Shown here: piece after piece, positions 45,879 through 57,326 of the stretch
Position numbering within the stretch: the first letter of the stretch is position 1
How the letters are laid out: every line of letters begins with the position of its first letter
From: Echinicola sp. 20G
Lineage (GTDB): Bacteria > Bacteroidota > Bacteroidia > Cytophagales > Cyclobacteriaceae
NCBI RefSeq assembly: GCF_015533855.1
Contig: NZ_AP024154.1
Span: 4,036,501 to 4,100,500, forward strand
Length of the DNA: 64,000 nt
Reading direction: 5' to 3'
Translations under genes and position numbers: made by a program
The notes under the pieces: model-generated
What the model saw: only the letters and a program-made list of their open reading frames with translations
Databases searched by the model: none
Told to the model about the DNA's origin: nothing

Positions 45879-48356
45879 ATGAATAAACAAATAACCCTTT
45901 TAACAATTTTTATTTTGCTTTGCCTGTCCTGTGGGACTTCCGAAAAGATGGACCAAAGCATCGCGGTTTCGGATGCCCATTTGCGGCTTTGGTACGATGA
46001 ACCTGCGGAACAATGGGTGGAAGCTTTACCGATCGGAAATGGCCGACTAGCGGCAATGGTATTTGGCGACCCCAAGAAGGAAACCATCCAACTCAATGAG
46101 AATACCTTATATGCCGGACAGCCTTATAGAAATGACAAGCCCGAGGCCAAAGAAGCTTTATCAGAGGCCAGAAAGCTGATTTTTGAAGGGAAGTATGATG
46201 AAGCGCAAGGACTTATCGATCAGAAGTTTTTTAGTGGTGTTAATGGGATGCCTTATCAAACATTGGGAAACTTAAGGTTGGATTTTGAAGGCGAAGAACC
46301 TACTTCCGATTATTATAGAGAGCTTGATCTGGAAACAGCCATAGCAAGTACTCGGTATAAAAAAGGCGGCGTAAACTATGAAACCAAAGTGTTCTCCTCC
46401 TTTCCGGATCAAGTGATTGTGGCCCAAATAACGGCGGATAAGACAGGTGCCATCCAATTTTCAGCCACCATGGACCGGCCGGAGCAATTTGATATGCGCA
46501 TCAATGGCAATGATGAATTGATCCTCACGGGAATTTCCAGTGATCATGAAGGCATCAAAGGAGGAGTGGAATTTGAAGCACAGGTGAAAATTGTCACTGA
46601 AGGTGGTGAAATAACCGCTAATGACAAAACTTTGGAAGTAAGCGGTGCGGATATGGCCACCTTGTACATTTCCATGGCTACCAACTTTGAAAACTACCAG
46701 GATATCACCGGGGATGCGACTGCAAAAGCCAATGCCTACCTGGAAAAGGCTATCAACAAAGGTTTTGAGGATATTTTAAATGATCATGTGGCCGATTACC
46801 AACAATACTTTAAGCGGGTGAGCCTTGATCTTGGGCAAACTACCTCCGTAAATAAGCCCACAGATGACAGAATTGTTGAATTTTCACAGGGAAATGATCC
46901 GCAGTTAGTCGCCCTTTATTTTCAGTTTGGCCGTTACTTGTTAATTTCTTCCTCCCGTCCAGGAGGTCAACCGGCCAATTTACAGGGGATATGGGCAGAT
47001 CAACTCAAGCCTGCCTGGGATAGTAAGTATACGGTCAATATCAACACCGAAATGAACTATTGGCCTTCGGAGATCACCAATCTAACTGAGATGAATGAGC
47101 CCTTGGTCCAAATGGTCAGAGAACTATCCGAAACAGGGAAGAAAACGGCTAGAGATATGTACGGAGCTTCAGGTTGGGTGATGCACCATAATACAGATAT
47201 TTGGCGGATTACTGGACCGGTTGACGGGGCTTTTTGGGGACAGTGGCCCATGGGCGGAGCCTGGCTTTCCCAACATTTGTTTGATAAATATGAATATGCT
47301 GGTGATAAAAACTATTTGGAGTCTGTCTACCCCATTCTCAAGGAATCTGCCCAATTCTATTTGGACTTTTTGGTGGAAGAGCCAGACAAGGGCTGGTTAG
47401 TAGTGGTGCCTTCTGTGTCACCTGAAAATGCACCTGCTAACGATCATGGTGCATCGGTTTCGGCAGGAACCACCATGGACAACCAGCTGGTTTTTGACAT
47501 TTTCACCAAGACGACACGTGCTGCCGAAATTTTGGGAGTAGACACAGAGCTGAGACAAAAAATTGACGAAAAGCTAGGGGGATTGCCTCCGATGCAAATA
47601 GGAAGCTGGGGTCAGCTGCAAGAATGGATGTACGATTGGGACAATCCAGAAGATCATCACCGACACGTTTCTCACCTATACGGGTTATACCCTTCCAATC
47701 AGATTTCTCCCTATCGTAATCCAGAACTGTTCAGTGCTGCACAAACATCTTTGGAAGCAAGAGGAGATGAATCAACAGGATGGTCCATGGGTTGGAAAGT
47801 AAACTTATGGGCGCGATTACTTGACGGCAACCATGCCTTAAAGCTGATCCAAGATCAGCTGTCCCCATCGATACAACCTGATGGAAAACAAAAAGGAGGA
47901 ACCTATCCCAATTTATTTGATGCCCATCCACCTTTTCAGATCGATGGGAATTTTGGTTGTGCAGCGGGAATTGCTGAAATGTTATTACAAAGCCATGATG
48001 GTGCTATTCATCTTTTACCAGCTTTGCCTGATGCTTGGGAAGATGGTAAAGTGAGTGGTTTACGTGCCAGAGGTGGATTTGAAGTGGTGATGGAATGGAA
48101 GGAGAAAAAAACTCAGCAGGTAGTCATTAAGTCCTCGCTGGGAGGATTGTGCAGGATCCGGTCTTATTTTCCCCTGAACGGAAAAGGACTTAAACCAGCC
48201 ACAGGGAAAAACAGCAATCCATTTTTTCAGACTACCGAAGTAAAACCGGCTTTGTTTGCTTCAGAAACTACATTAGTGCCACCCGTTTTGGATGAAATAT
48301 ATGAATACGATTTGTCCACCAAAGCAGGTGAGAAATATGAACTTCAAGCTAAATGA
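45879..48356 (+). CDS. GH95-family alpha-L-fucosidase/alpha-L-galactosidase, lipoprotein
   Basis: 825 residues; lipobox L-C-L-S-C near residue 18. GH95 marks: [23 protein letters not shown] at the start of the beta-sandwich, L-N-E-N-T-L-Y-A-G, then the (alpha/alpha)6 barrel with [23 protein letters not shown] and F-Q-I-D-G-N-F-G. In xylan loci GH95 enzymes have been described that act on L-galactose rather than fucose, so side-chain L-galactose of complex glucuronoarabinoxylan is a plausible target; inference from context. Confidence 0.92.
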   Translation: MNKQITLLTIFILLCLSCGTSEKMDQSIAVSDAHLRLWYDEPAEQWVEALPIGNGRLAAMVFGDPKKETIQLNENTLYAGQPYRNDKPEAKEALSEARKLIFEGKYDEAQGLIDQKFFSGVNGMPYQTLGNLRLDFEGEEPTSDYYRELDLETAIASTRYKKGGVNYETKVFSSFPDQVIVAQITADKTGAIQFSATMDRPEQFDMRINGNDELILTGISSDHEGIKGGVEFEAQVKIVTEGGEITANDKTLEVSGADMATLYISMATNFENYQDITGDATAKANAYLEKAINKGFEDILNDHVADYQQYFKRVSLDLGQTTSVNKPTDDRIVEFSQGNDPQLVALYFQFGRYLLISSSRPGGQPANLQGIWADQLKPAWDSKYTVNINTEMNYWPSEITNLTEMNEPLVQMVRELSETGKKTARDMYGASGWVMHHNTDIWRITGPVDGAFWGQWPMGGAWLSQHLFDKYEYAGDKNYLESVYPILKESAQFYLDFLVEEPDKGWLVVVPSVSPENAPANDHGASVSAGTTMDNQLVFDIFTKTTRAAEILGVDTELRQKIDEKLGGLPPMQIGSWGQLQEWMYDWDNPEDHHRHVSHLYGLYPSNQISPYRNPELFSAAQTSLEARGDESTGWSMGWKVNLWARLLDGNHALKLIQDQLSPSIQPDGKQKGGTYPNLFDAHPPFQIDGNFGCAAGIAEMLLQSHDGAIHLLPALPDAWEDGKVSGLRARGGFEVVMEWKEKKTQQVVIKSSLGGLCRIRSYFPLNGKGLKPATGKNSNPFFQTTEVKPALFASETTLVPPVLDEIYEYDLSTKAGEKYELQAK

Positions 48357-48374
48357 TCCTCATCAGATAGTAAC

Positions 48375-49790
48375 ATGCAAAAACTGATCAAGCAATACAA
48401 CAAAAAAAGGCCGAATAGGAAGGTGCTAATGGTATCAATTCTGGTTTTACTGAATGTCCTGTCACTGGTGGACAATGGACTTTATGCCCAAGGTTGGAAC
48501 CGTGACAGCCTTAATAAGCAGACCCAGCTGGACTACGGAGAAATGATACAAAATTTGGGACTTAAAGCCGCTATGCGTCCAGGACCTTCCGGGGATCCCA
48601 GTGCCCCTAATGCAGCAAACACTGATGAATCTAAAGTGTGGAATTATACTTTGCCAGACCCTTTGGTGGCCAATGAGGGGGACCTGATTACATCAGAGGA
48701 TGCTTGGTGGAAGGTAAGAAGACCCCAAATCCTCAAGGACTTGGAAACTGAAATGTTTGGAACTCTTCCAGAAAACTTGCCCGCTGTGACCTGGCAGGTG
48801 GTTGCTGAGAAGGATACTATAATTGCAAATTATCCGGTAACCGAGAAGTTGCTTATCGGTAAAGTGGACAATGCTTCCTTTCCCGAAATAGATGTGGAGA
48901 TTGAACTGCTGGTGGGAATACCTGTAGCAGCTACCAAAGCAGTACCGGTTGTAATGGAGTTTGGATTTATCCGCTGGCCATTTGGCAGTCCTTCTGCAGA
49001 GCCTAATAGTTACTTTATTTCTCCTTATGAACCACGTTGGAAACAGCAATTACTTAGCAAAGGATGGGGATATGCTATTCTGGTTCCTTCAAGCATTCAG
49101 GCTGACCACGGTGCAGGTTTAAGGTCTGGTGTCATAGGCCTGGCTAACAAGGGTAAATTCCGGAACCCGAAACAATGGGGAGCCTTGCGGGCTTGGGCAT
49201 GGGGAGCCAGTAGGGCCATGGATTATTTCGAGTCAGATCCTGATGTGGATGCTTCCAGAATTGGTATTGAAGGAACCTCACGTTATGGGAAAGCAGCATT
49301 GGTCACTATGGCATTTGACGCCCGGTTTGCGCTTGGGTTTATTGGCTCTTCCGGAGCCGGTGGTGCATCAATCCTGAGAAGGAACTTCGGTGAGCAGGTA
49401 GAAAACTTGGCCTCATCGGCTGAGTACCATTGGTTTTGTGGGAATTTCCTGAAATATGCCAGTGACCTTACCGTGGATGATCTTCCAATAGATGCCCATT
49501 CCTTAGTGGCGCTTTGTGCTCCAAGGCCTGTGTTTATAAGTGCTGGTTCACCTTTTATAGAAGGACAGTGGGTGGATGCCAAAGGAATGTTTTTGGGCGG
49601 AGTCCATGCAAGCCCTGTTTATGAGCTATTGGGCATGAAAGGATTTACTTCTTCGGATTTTCCGGAAATGGGGGCTTCAATGACTGAAGGGGAGATTGCA
49701 TACAGGCAACACGCAGGAGGCCATTCCACTGGACCCAACTGGAGCACATGGATCGCTTGGGCCTCCCGATATTGGAACCCTAATAAATAA
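48375..49790 (+). CDS. CE15 glucuronoyl (4-O-methyl-glucuronoyl) esterase
   Basis: 471 residues. Alpha/beta hydrolase with the CE15 motif E-G-T-S-R-Y-G-K (nucleophile Ser302), the S-S-G-A-G-G-A-S region, A-P-R-P-V-F-I-S-A-G and the catalytic His450 in A-G-G-H-S-T-G-P-N-W. The signal anchor near residues 18-37 (V-S-I-L-V-L-L-N-V-L-S-L) ends L-Y-A-Q. CE15 enzymes split the ester between xylan glucuronic acid and lignin alcohols, which shows the locus is meant for plant wall (lignified) glucuronoxylan. 18 bp after GH95. Confidence 0.94.
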   Translation: MQKLIKQYNKKRPNRKVLMVSILVLLNVLSLVDNGLYAQGWNRDSLNKQTQLDYGEMIQNLGLKAAMRPGPSGDPSAPNAANTDESKVWNYTLPDPLVANEGDLITSEDAWWKVRRPQILKDLETEMFGTLPENLPAVTWQVVAEKDTIIANYPVTEKLLIGKVDNASFPEIDVEIELLVGIPVAATKAVPVVMEFGFIRWPFGSPSAEPNSYFISPYEPRWKQQLLSKGWGYAILVPSSIQADHGAGLRSGVIGLANKGKFRNPKQWGALRAWAWGASRAMDYFESDPDVDASRIGIEGTSRYGKAALVTMAFDARFALGFIGSSGAGGASILRRNFGEQVENLASSAEYHWFCGNFLKYASDLTVDDLPIDAHSLVALCAPRPVFISAGSPFIEGQWVDAKGMFLGGVHASPVYELLGMKGFTSSDFPEMGASMTEGEIAYRQHAGGHSTGPNWSTWIAWASRYWNPNK

Positions 49791-49818
49791 AAAAAATAAT
49801 GTTTTAAGTAAATAAAAA

Positions 49819-50778
49819 ATGAAACAGATATTCCGTTTAACCTTTCTTTTTTGTGTTGTAGTGTTAGGGGAGTCTTATGGCCAGAACCCAATCATCCGTG
49901 AGGTTTTCACGGCAGATCCAGCACCGATTGTCTATAATGATACGGTCTTTTTATATACCAGCCATGATACAGCAAGTGTAGATGCCACCAACTACCAAAT
50001 GAAAGATTGGTTGGTTTTTTCTTCCACTGATATGGTCAACTGGACCAACCATGGGGCGCCACTTTCCCCAAAGTCTTTCTCATGGGCCACGGGTGATGCA
50101 TATGCGGCCCATTGTATTGAAAGAGATGGTAAGTTTTACTGGTATGTATCCACTTTTCATAAAAAGGATGAAAATAGTGGTGGCGGTGCGGCCATTGGAG
50201 TGGCAGTTGCCGACAGCCCTACAGGACCTTTTAAGGATGCTTTAGGAAAGGCTTTGATTGTTAATGAAATGACTACTGATAACGAACATGGTTGGGATGA
50301 TATTGACCCGGCAGTTTTTATTGATGATGATGGTCAGGCTTATCTCTATTGGGGCAATGGAAGCTGTAAATGGGCCAAGCTCAAAGAAAATATGGTAGAA
50401 TTGGACGGTCCTATTCACCATTTTAAGCCAAAGAATTTTATAGAAGGCCCTTGGGTATACAAAAGGAAAGACCTGTATTACTTGGTATATGCCAGTGCCG
50501 GTACCCAACCTGAAATGATAGAATACTGTACTGCATCAAGTCCTGAAGGACCCTGGACCTATCAGGGAATTATTATGGAAAATGTTCCCAATTGTTTTAC
50601 TGTCCATCCAGGGATCGTTACTTATAAAGAAAAAGATTATTTCTTTTATCATAATGGGGTGCTGCCTAGCGGAGGAAGTTATAGAAGATCCATTTGTGTT
50701 GACTATATGCATTACAACCCAGATGGTACCATTCAAAAAATAGAACAAACCCAACAGGGGGTACTGTCGGTAAAATAA
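49819..50778 (+). CDS. GH43 single-domain enzyme (xylosidase/arabinofuranosidase-like)
   Basis: 319 residues, signal peptide ending S-Y-G-Q. Propeller only: Asp in T-A-D-P-A-P-I-V, D-D-I-D-P-A-V-F-I-D-D-D-G-Q-A and Glu in I-E-G-P-W-V-Y-K-R. It is closely similar in its N-terminal part to the GH43 at 55888 but lacks that protein's CBM6. 25 bp before the CE6-type esterase. Confidence 0.88.
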   Translation: MKQIFRLTFLFCVVVLGESYGQNPIIREVFTADPAPIVYNDTVFLYTSHDTASVDATNYQMKDWLVFSSTDMVNWTNHGAPLSPKSFSWATGDAYAAHCIERDGKFYWYVSTFHKKDENSGGGAAIGVAVADSPTGPFKDALGKALIVNEMTTDNEHGWDDIDPAVFIDDDGQAYLYWGNGSCKWAKLKENMVELDGPIHHFKPKNFIEGPWVYKRKDLYYLVYASAGTQPEMIEYCTASSPEGPWTYQGIIMENVPNCFTVHPGIVTYKEKDYFFYHNGVLPSGGSYRRSICVDYMHYNPDGTIQKIEQTQQGVLSVK

Positions 50779-50802
50779 TCTTTAAAGCAAATAATCAAAC
50801 TA

Positions 50803-51639
50803 ATGAACACGATATTGAGATGGATTCCTTTGACCCTGGTTCTTATTGTTATGGGGTTTTCAAGCCAAGCACAAGACAAGAACTTTTACATTTTTCTGGC
50901 TTTTGGCCAGTCCAATATGGAAGGAGCCGCAAAGTTTGAGGAACAGGATATGGACGTGGACCCGAGGTTTCAGGTGCTGCAGTCTATCGATTGTTCTGGT
51001 CTGGATAGGGAAAAGGGCAGTTGGTATCCTGCAGTGCCACCCTTGACCAGATGTCATACAGGGCTTACGCCTGTGGATTATTTTGGTAGGACTTTGGTGG
51101 AAAATCTCCCTGACAGTATTCGGGTAGGGGTGATCAATGTGTCTGTGGGAGGATGTAGAATTGAGCTTTTTGAAAAAGACAAGTATAAAGCCTATGTGGA
51201 AACAGCCCCTAATTGGCTTAAAAACATGGTCAAGGAATATGACGGAAACCCTTACCACCATTTGGTAGAACTGGCAAAAACTGCCCAAAATGATGGGGTC
51301 GTCAAGGGAATACTACTGCATCAAGGGGAGTCCAATACAGGGGATTTAGACTGGCCACAAAAAGTAAAAGGAGTATATCAAAATCTATTGGCTGACTTGG
51401 ACTTGGCTTCAGAAGAAGTTCCTTTATTGGCCGGTGAAATGGTCAGTGCAGCGCAAGGGGGAAAATGCGCCAGTATGAATGCCATCATTGCTACCTTACC
51501 TGAAGTGATCCCCAATGCACATGTGATTTCATCTGAAGATTGTGAGGCCGTTTCCGATGGGCTACATTTTTCAGCAGCAGGATACAGGGAACTGGGTAGA
51601 CGATATGGAGCGCAAATGCTTTCGATTATAGGAAATTAA
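50803..51639 (+). CDS. CE6-type (SASA domain) acetylxylan esterase
   Basis: 278 residues with signal peptide (ends S-Q-A-Q). SGNH/SASA domain: nucleophile Ser37 in F-G-Q-S-N-M-E-G, V-S-V-G-G-C-R, H-Q-G-E-S-N (oxyanion block) and D-G-L-H-F-S with the catalytic Asp/His near the C-terminus. The compact length fits CE6 acetylxylan esterases. It removes acetyl groups from xylan or oligosaccharides, 14 bp before the double esterase. Confidence 0.88.
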   Translation: MNTILRWIPLTLVLIVMGFSSQAQDKNFYIFLAFGQSNMEGAAKFEEQDMDVDPRFQVLQSIDCSGLDREKGSWYPAVPPLTRCHTGLTPVDYFGRTLVENLPDSIRVGVINVSVGGCRIELFEKDKYKAYVETAPNWLKNMVKEYDGNPYHHLVELAKTAQNDGVVKGILLHQGESNTGDLDWPQKVKGVYQNLLADLDLASEEVPLLAGEMVSAAQGGKCASMNAIIATLPEVIPNAHVISSEDCEAVSDGLHFSAAGYRELGRRYGAQMLSIIGN

Positions 51640-51646
51640 CTTTTAA

Positions 51647-53572
<1,926 letters not shown>

Positions 53573-53605
53573 GTGTCAATAGATGAATAAAGTGAATTGC
53601 TAATG

Positions 53606-53674
53606 AAACCTTACAGGTTTCCCCTCTTGATTGCTGTTGGTTAGTTTTTTTAGGTCTTTAAACCTGTAAGGTTT
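53606..53674. repeat. 15-bp inverted repeat pair in the gap before GH97
   Basis: AAACCTTACAGGTTT (53606-53620) and its exact reverse complement AAACCTGTAAGGTTT (53660-53674) are 39 bp apart, followed by TTGTGGGG. Each half is itself a near-palindrome. It may be a dispersed small repeat, related to the hairpin at 55742-55788. Confidence 0.75.
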
Positions 53675-53737
53675 TGTGGGGTTCTCAAAAAAATAAATGT
53701 AGGGTTGATACCTTCTAAATTATTCAAAAGTTCAAAA

Positions 53738-55684
53738 ATGAAAATTATTTCTTTTACACTTTTATGTGCCTTTTGCATGCTGCTTACCGCGGAAGTTGAT
53801 GCACAAAATGCCAAGACCGTTTCCAGCCCTGATGGAACACTCAAAGTTAAAATTGCTATTAACAATGGTTTGGCCCAATATGCGGTTCATTTTCAGGATA
53901 CGGTAATGTTGGAGAACTCCCCTTTGGGCCTGGTAACCAATGAGGGAGACTTTACCTCCAATATGAGTTTTGTGGATGCTTCCACTGGGAAAATCGACAA
54001 GTCCTATACCCAGGATAAGATCAAGACTTCCTCTGTACAGTATCAGTCCAATACCTTGACTTATACGGCCAAGAATGAGGAAGGAAAGCAAATTGCTTAT
54101 CACTTTCAGGTGAGCGATCATGATATCGCATTTCGGTATGAATTGCCCAAATGGGGAGATACCAAGGCAACAGTAGTGGAGCGGGAAGTGACGGGGTTTA
54201 GTTTTCCTTTAGTTACTACCGCTTTTCTCTCTTCCATGATGAAGCCCATGACGGGCTTTGCCCGAACGGCACCCAGCTATGAAAGTGGCTATGTGACGGA
54301 TGCGGCTTTGGAAAGTACCACGGCGGAATTTGGCTATGTTTTTCCTGGCTTGTTTAAAATCGGTGAAAATGGATGGGTACTGCTCTCCGAAACCGGGGTA
54401 GGAAGTAATTATAATGGAGCACACCTTAGTAACTTTAAAGATGGCGTGTACACCGTGGAATATCCCCAAATGGAGCAAAATAATGGATTCGGCAGCACAG
54501 GCGCACAAATAGGTCTTCCGGGCTTTACGCCATGGCGCACCATTACCGTTGGAAAAACGCTCAAGCCGATTGTGGAAACCACCATTCCTTTTGATGTGGT
54601 GGAGCCGCTGTATGAGGCTTCCCAAGCTTACCAATATGGGAAAGGCAGTTGGAGCTGGATCGTATGGCAGGACAACAGTATGAATTATGAAGACCAGGTG
54701 CAATATGTCGATTTGGCTGCAGCCATGGATTTTGAATACATCCTGATCGATGCCTGGTGGGATGAAAGAATTGGCTATGAAAAGATGGAAAAACTGATCA
54801 ACTACGCCAATTCAAAAGATGTGGATGTATTCCTTTGGTACAATTCCAATGGTACGGCCAATGATGCTTTCCAGACGCCCTTGAACAAAATGAACACTTC
54901 CATCGCCAGGAAAAAGGAAATGAAATGGCTCAAGGAAGTAGGAGTGAAAGGTTTGAAAGTGGACTTCTTTGGTGGGGACAAGCAGGAGACCATGCGGCTA
55001 TATGAAGACATCTTGGTGGATGCCAATGACCATGGCTTAATGGTGATTTTCCATGGGGCCACAGTTCCGAGAGGCTGGGAGAGAATGTATCCCAATTTTG
55101 TAGGAAGTGAAGCTGTCCTAGCTTCGGAAATGCTCATATTTTCCCAAGGTGTCCGAGAGAAAGAAGCATTTTATGCCTCCTTGCATCCCTTTATCAGAAA
55201 TGCAGTGGGCAGCATGGAGTTTGGAGGGGTTTTGCTTAATAAATTCCTTAATAGGGGAAATAGACAAGGCCAAGAACGCTTGACCACAGATAGCTTCCAA
55301 TTGGCCACCGGGATACTATTTCAAAACCCTGTTCAGATGTTTGGTTTGACGCCAAACAACATGACCGATGTGCCTGAATTTGAACTGGAGTTTTTAAGGG
55401 AACTGCCCACTACTTGGGACGAAACCGTCTTTATTGATGGTTATCCGGGAAAATACAGTGTCTTGGCCCGAAGAAGTGGGAAGCAATGGTATATCGCAGG
55501 CGTCAATGCTGAAAATACTGTTAAGACCTTGAAAATCGATCTTCCTATGCTCAAAGGACATGAGGTCTCATTATACAATGACGATGAAGAAAGACAGGCC
55601 ACACTCCAAAATGTGAAAGTTGGCAAAAATGGGGAATTGACCGTTACGGTTCAGCCGAGGGGAGGCTTTGTGCTGGCTCAATAA
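53738..55684 (+). CDS. GH97 glycoside hydrolase, probably retaining alpha-galactosidase type
   Basis: 648 residues from the ATG at 53738 (a TTG at 53705 adds eleven). Signal peptide ends V-D-A-Q. N-terminal beta-super-sandwich, then a TIM barrel with W-S-W-I-V-W-Q-D-N-S and L-K-V-D-F-F-G-G-D, where Asp409 fits the nucleophile seen in retaining GH97 enzymes, and G-S-E-A-V-L-A-S-E, then a C-terminal beta domain. Retaining members act on alpha-galactosides, inverting ones on alpha-glucosides. Retaining alpha-galactosidase is preferred here, matching galactose decorations of complex xylan. Confidence 0.88.
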   Translation: MKIISFTLLCAFCMLLTAEVDAQNAKTVSSPDGTLKVKIAINNGLAQYAVHFQDTVMLENSPLGLVTNEGDFTSNMSFVDASTGKIDKSYTQDKIKTSSVQYQSNTLTYTAKNEEGKQIAYHFQVSDHDIAFRYELPKWGDTKATVVEREVTGFSFPLVTTAFLSSMMKPMTGFARTAPSYESGYVTDAALESTTAEFGYVFPGLFKIGENGWVLLSETGVGSNYNGAHLSNFKDGVYTVEYPQMEQNNGFGSTGAQIGLPGFTPWRTITVGKTLKPIVETTIPFDVVEPLYEASQAYQYGKGSWSWIVWQDNSMNYEDQVQYVDLAAAMDFEYILIDAWWDERIGYEKMEKLINYANSKDVDVFLWYNSNGTANDAFQTPLNKMNTSIARKKEMKWLKEVGVKGLKVDFFGGDKQETMRLYEDILVDANDHGLMVIFHGATVPRGWERMYPNFVGSEAVLASEMLIFSQGVREKEAFYASLHPFIRNAVGSMEFGGVLLNKFLNRGNRQGQERLTTDSFQLATGILFQNPVQMFGLTPNNMTDVPEFELEFLRELPTTWDETVFIDGYPGKYSVLARRSGKQWYIAGVNAENTVKTLKIDLPMLKGHEVSLYNDDEERQATLQNVKVGKNGELTVTVQPRGGFVLAQ

Positions 55685-55741
55685 ATAGAACACCTGGATA
55701 AATGATATAATCCAGCATATTCCCCCAATGGAAAATGGTAT

Positions 55742-55788
55742 AGACCTGCCTGGTTTGTATAACGAGTATATACAAACCAGGCAGGTCT
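55742..55788. repeat. Perfect 20-bp stem hairpin (REP-like)
   Basis: AGACCTGCCTGGTTTGTATA (55742-55761) and its exact reverse complement (55769-55788) enclose a 7-nt loop. It lies in the 203-bp gap between GH97 and a GH43. No T tract follows, so a dispersed palindromic repeat or mRNA-stability element is more likely than a terminator. Confidence 0.85.
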
Positions 55789-55887
55789 GCAACGGTCGGA
55801 TTCCAATAGGCATCGGTCATCTGAGATGATCAATGCATGGAGATGACTAATTGCCTTATTTATAGGATAGTATAAAAAAATAGACAG

Positions 55888-57258
55888 ATGAAATTTCTTT
55901 TCAGAATACTCATAATATCCGTGCTTATTTCAGGTACGGGTATTCTACAAACAAAAGCACAAAACCCTATCATTCAAACCTCCTATACTGCGGATCCTGC
56001 GCCTATGGTTTACAATGATAAGGTCTATTTATACACCTCTCATGATGAGGATAATTCAACATGGTTTACCATGAATGACTGGAGACTGTACACAACTGAA
56101 GATATGGTCAACTGGACAGATCATGGGGCAGTTTTGTCTTATAAGGAATTTAGTTGGGGCAAGATGAATGCTTGGGCACCTCAGTGTATAGAACGGGATG
56201 GGAAATTCTATATGTATGTGCCGATTACTGATAGAAACAATAAAAACGGCATTGGTGTAGCGGTATCTAACAGCCCTTATGGGCCTTTCATAGATCCATT
56301 GGGCAAACCTTTGATCAGCAATAGTATGGCGGATATTGACCCGACTGTTTTTGTGGATGATGATGGTCAGGCATACCTGATGTGGGGAAACCCGGTGTGT
56401 TATTATGTGAAACTGAATGAGGATATGATTTCTCTTGATGGGGAGATTGGGCAGTTTCCCAATACAATAGCAGCTTTTGGCAAGCGGGAAGGCAAGGCTG
56501 ATCCACGTCGTCCCACGACCTATGAGGAAGGCCCTTGGTTGTATAAAAGAAATGACCTGTATTACCTGCTCTTTGCGGCGGGTCCATTACCTGAACATAT
56601 TGGTTATTCAACCAGTACCAGTCCGACTGGCCCTTGGAAGTACCAAGGTGTTTTGATGCCCACCGAAGGAAGGAGCTTTACCAATCATCCAGGTATAGTG
56701 GATTTCAAGGGGAAAACCTATTTGTATTATCATAATGGTGCCTTGCCTGGAGGGAGTGGATTTAACCGATCCGTCTGTGTCGATGAGGTAAAGTTCAAAG
56801 AAGATGGGACCATTGTTCCCATGAAAATGACAGCAGGAATCACAGAAATTCCGGGAACAATCAACCCTTATATCAAAAATGAAGCGGAGACAATTGCTTG
56901 GTCGGAAGGGGTAAAAGCCAATAAGAATGAGGTAGTGGGGAATTTTATTATTGCCACCAAAAACGAGGCCTTTTCCCAAGTAAGGGGGGTAGATTTTCGT
57001 GATAAGGGTCCTACTGAATTTACCGCAAGGGTAGGAACCGTACATAACGGCAATGTAAGTTTGGAGATCAGGCTAGACAGTTTGGACGGGGAGTTAATGG
57101 GCACTGTCAATGTACCGCTAACAGGAGGAGATGACAGGTGGTCTTTGGTCTCTACAAAAGTAGCACAGGTCGATGGTAAACATGATTTGTACTTTATATT
57201 CAAAGGAAAAGCACCTAATAATATCATGTTTTTCGACTATTGGAGTTTTTCCGATTAG
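55888..57258 (+). CDS. GH43 enzyme with C-terminal CBM6
   Basis: 456 residues, signal peptide ending T-K-A-Q. Propeller: Asp in [22 protein letters not shown], Glu in [12 protein letters not shown]6 from about residue 330 (N-E-A-E-T-I-A-W-S to F-F-D-Y-W-S-F). Layout equals the GH43 at 44228, and the catalytic part is nearest to that at 49819, so these are probably duplicated copies that differ in substrate detail. Arabinoxylan arabinofuranosidase or xylosidase. Confidence 0.88.
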   Translation: MKFLFRILIISVLISGTGILQTKAQNPIIQTSYTADPAPMVYNDKVYLYTSHDEDNSTWFTMNDWRLYTTEDMVNWTDHGAVLSYKEFSWGKMNAWAPQCIERDGKFYMYVPITDRNNKNGIGVAVSNSPYGPFIDPLGKPLISNSMADIDPTVFVDDDGQAYLMWGNPVCYYVKLNEDMISLDGEIGQFPNTIAAFGKREGKADPRRPTTYEEGPWLYKRNDLYYLLFAAGPLPEHIGYSTSTSPTGPWKYQGVLMPTEGRSFTNHPGIVDFKGKTYLYYHNGALPGGSGFNRSVCVDEVKFKEDGTIVPMKMTAGITEIPGTINPYIKNEAETIAWSEGVKANKNEVVGNFIIATKNEAFSQVRGVDFRDKGPTEFTARVGTVHNGNVSLEIRLDSLDGELMGTVNVPLTGGDDRWSLVSTKVAQVDGKHDLYFIFKGKAPNNIMFFDYWSFSD

Positions 57259-57326
57259 CGAAGTCCTTTTCCTGAAGGAAATTTTAAAATCAGCATCAAA
57301 TATTGAATCAATTCAAAAACAATAAA

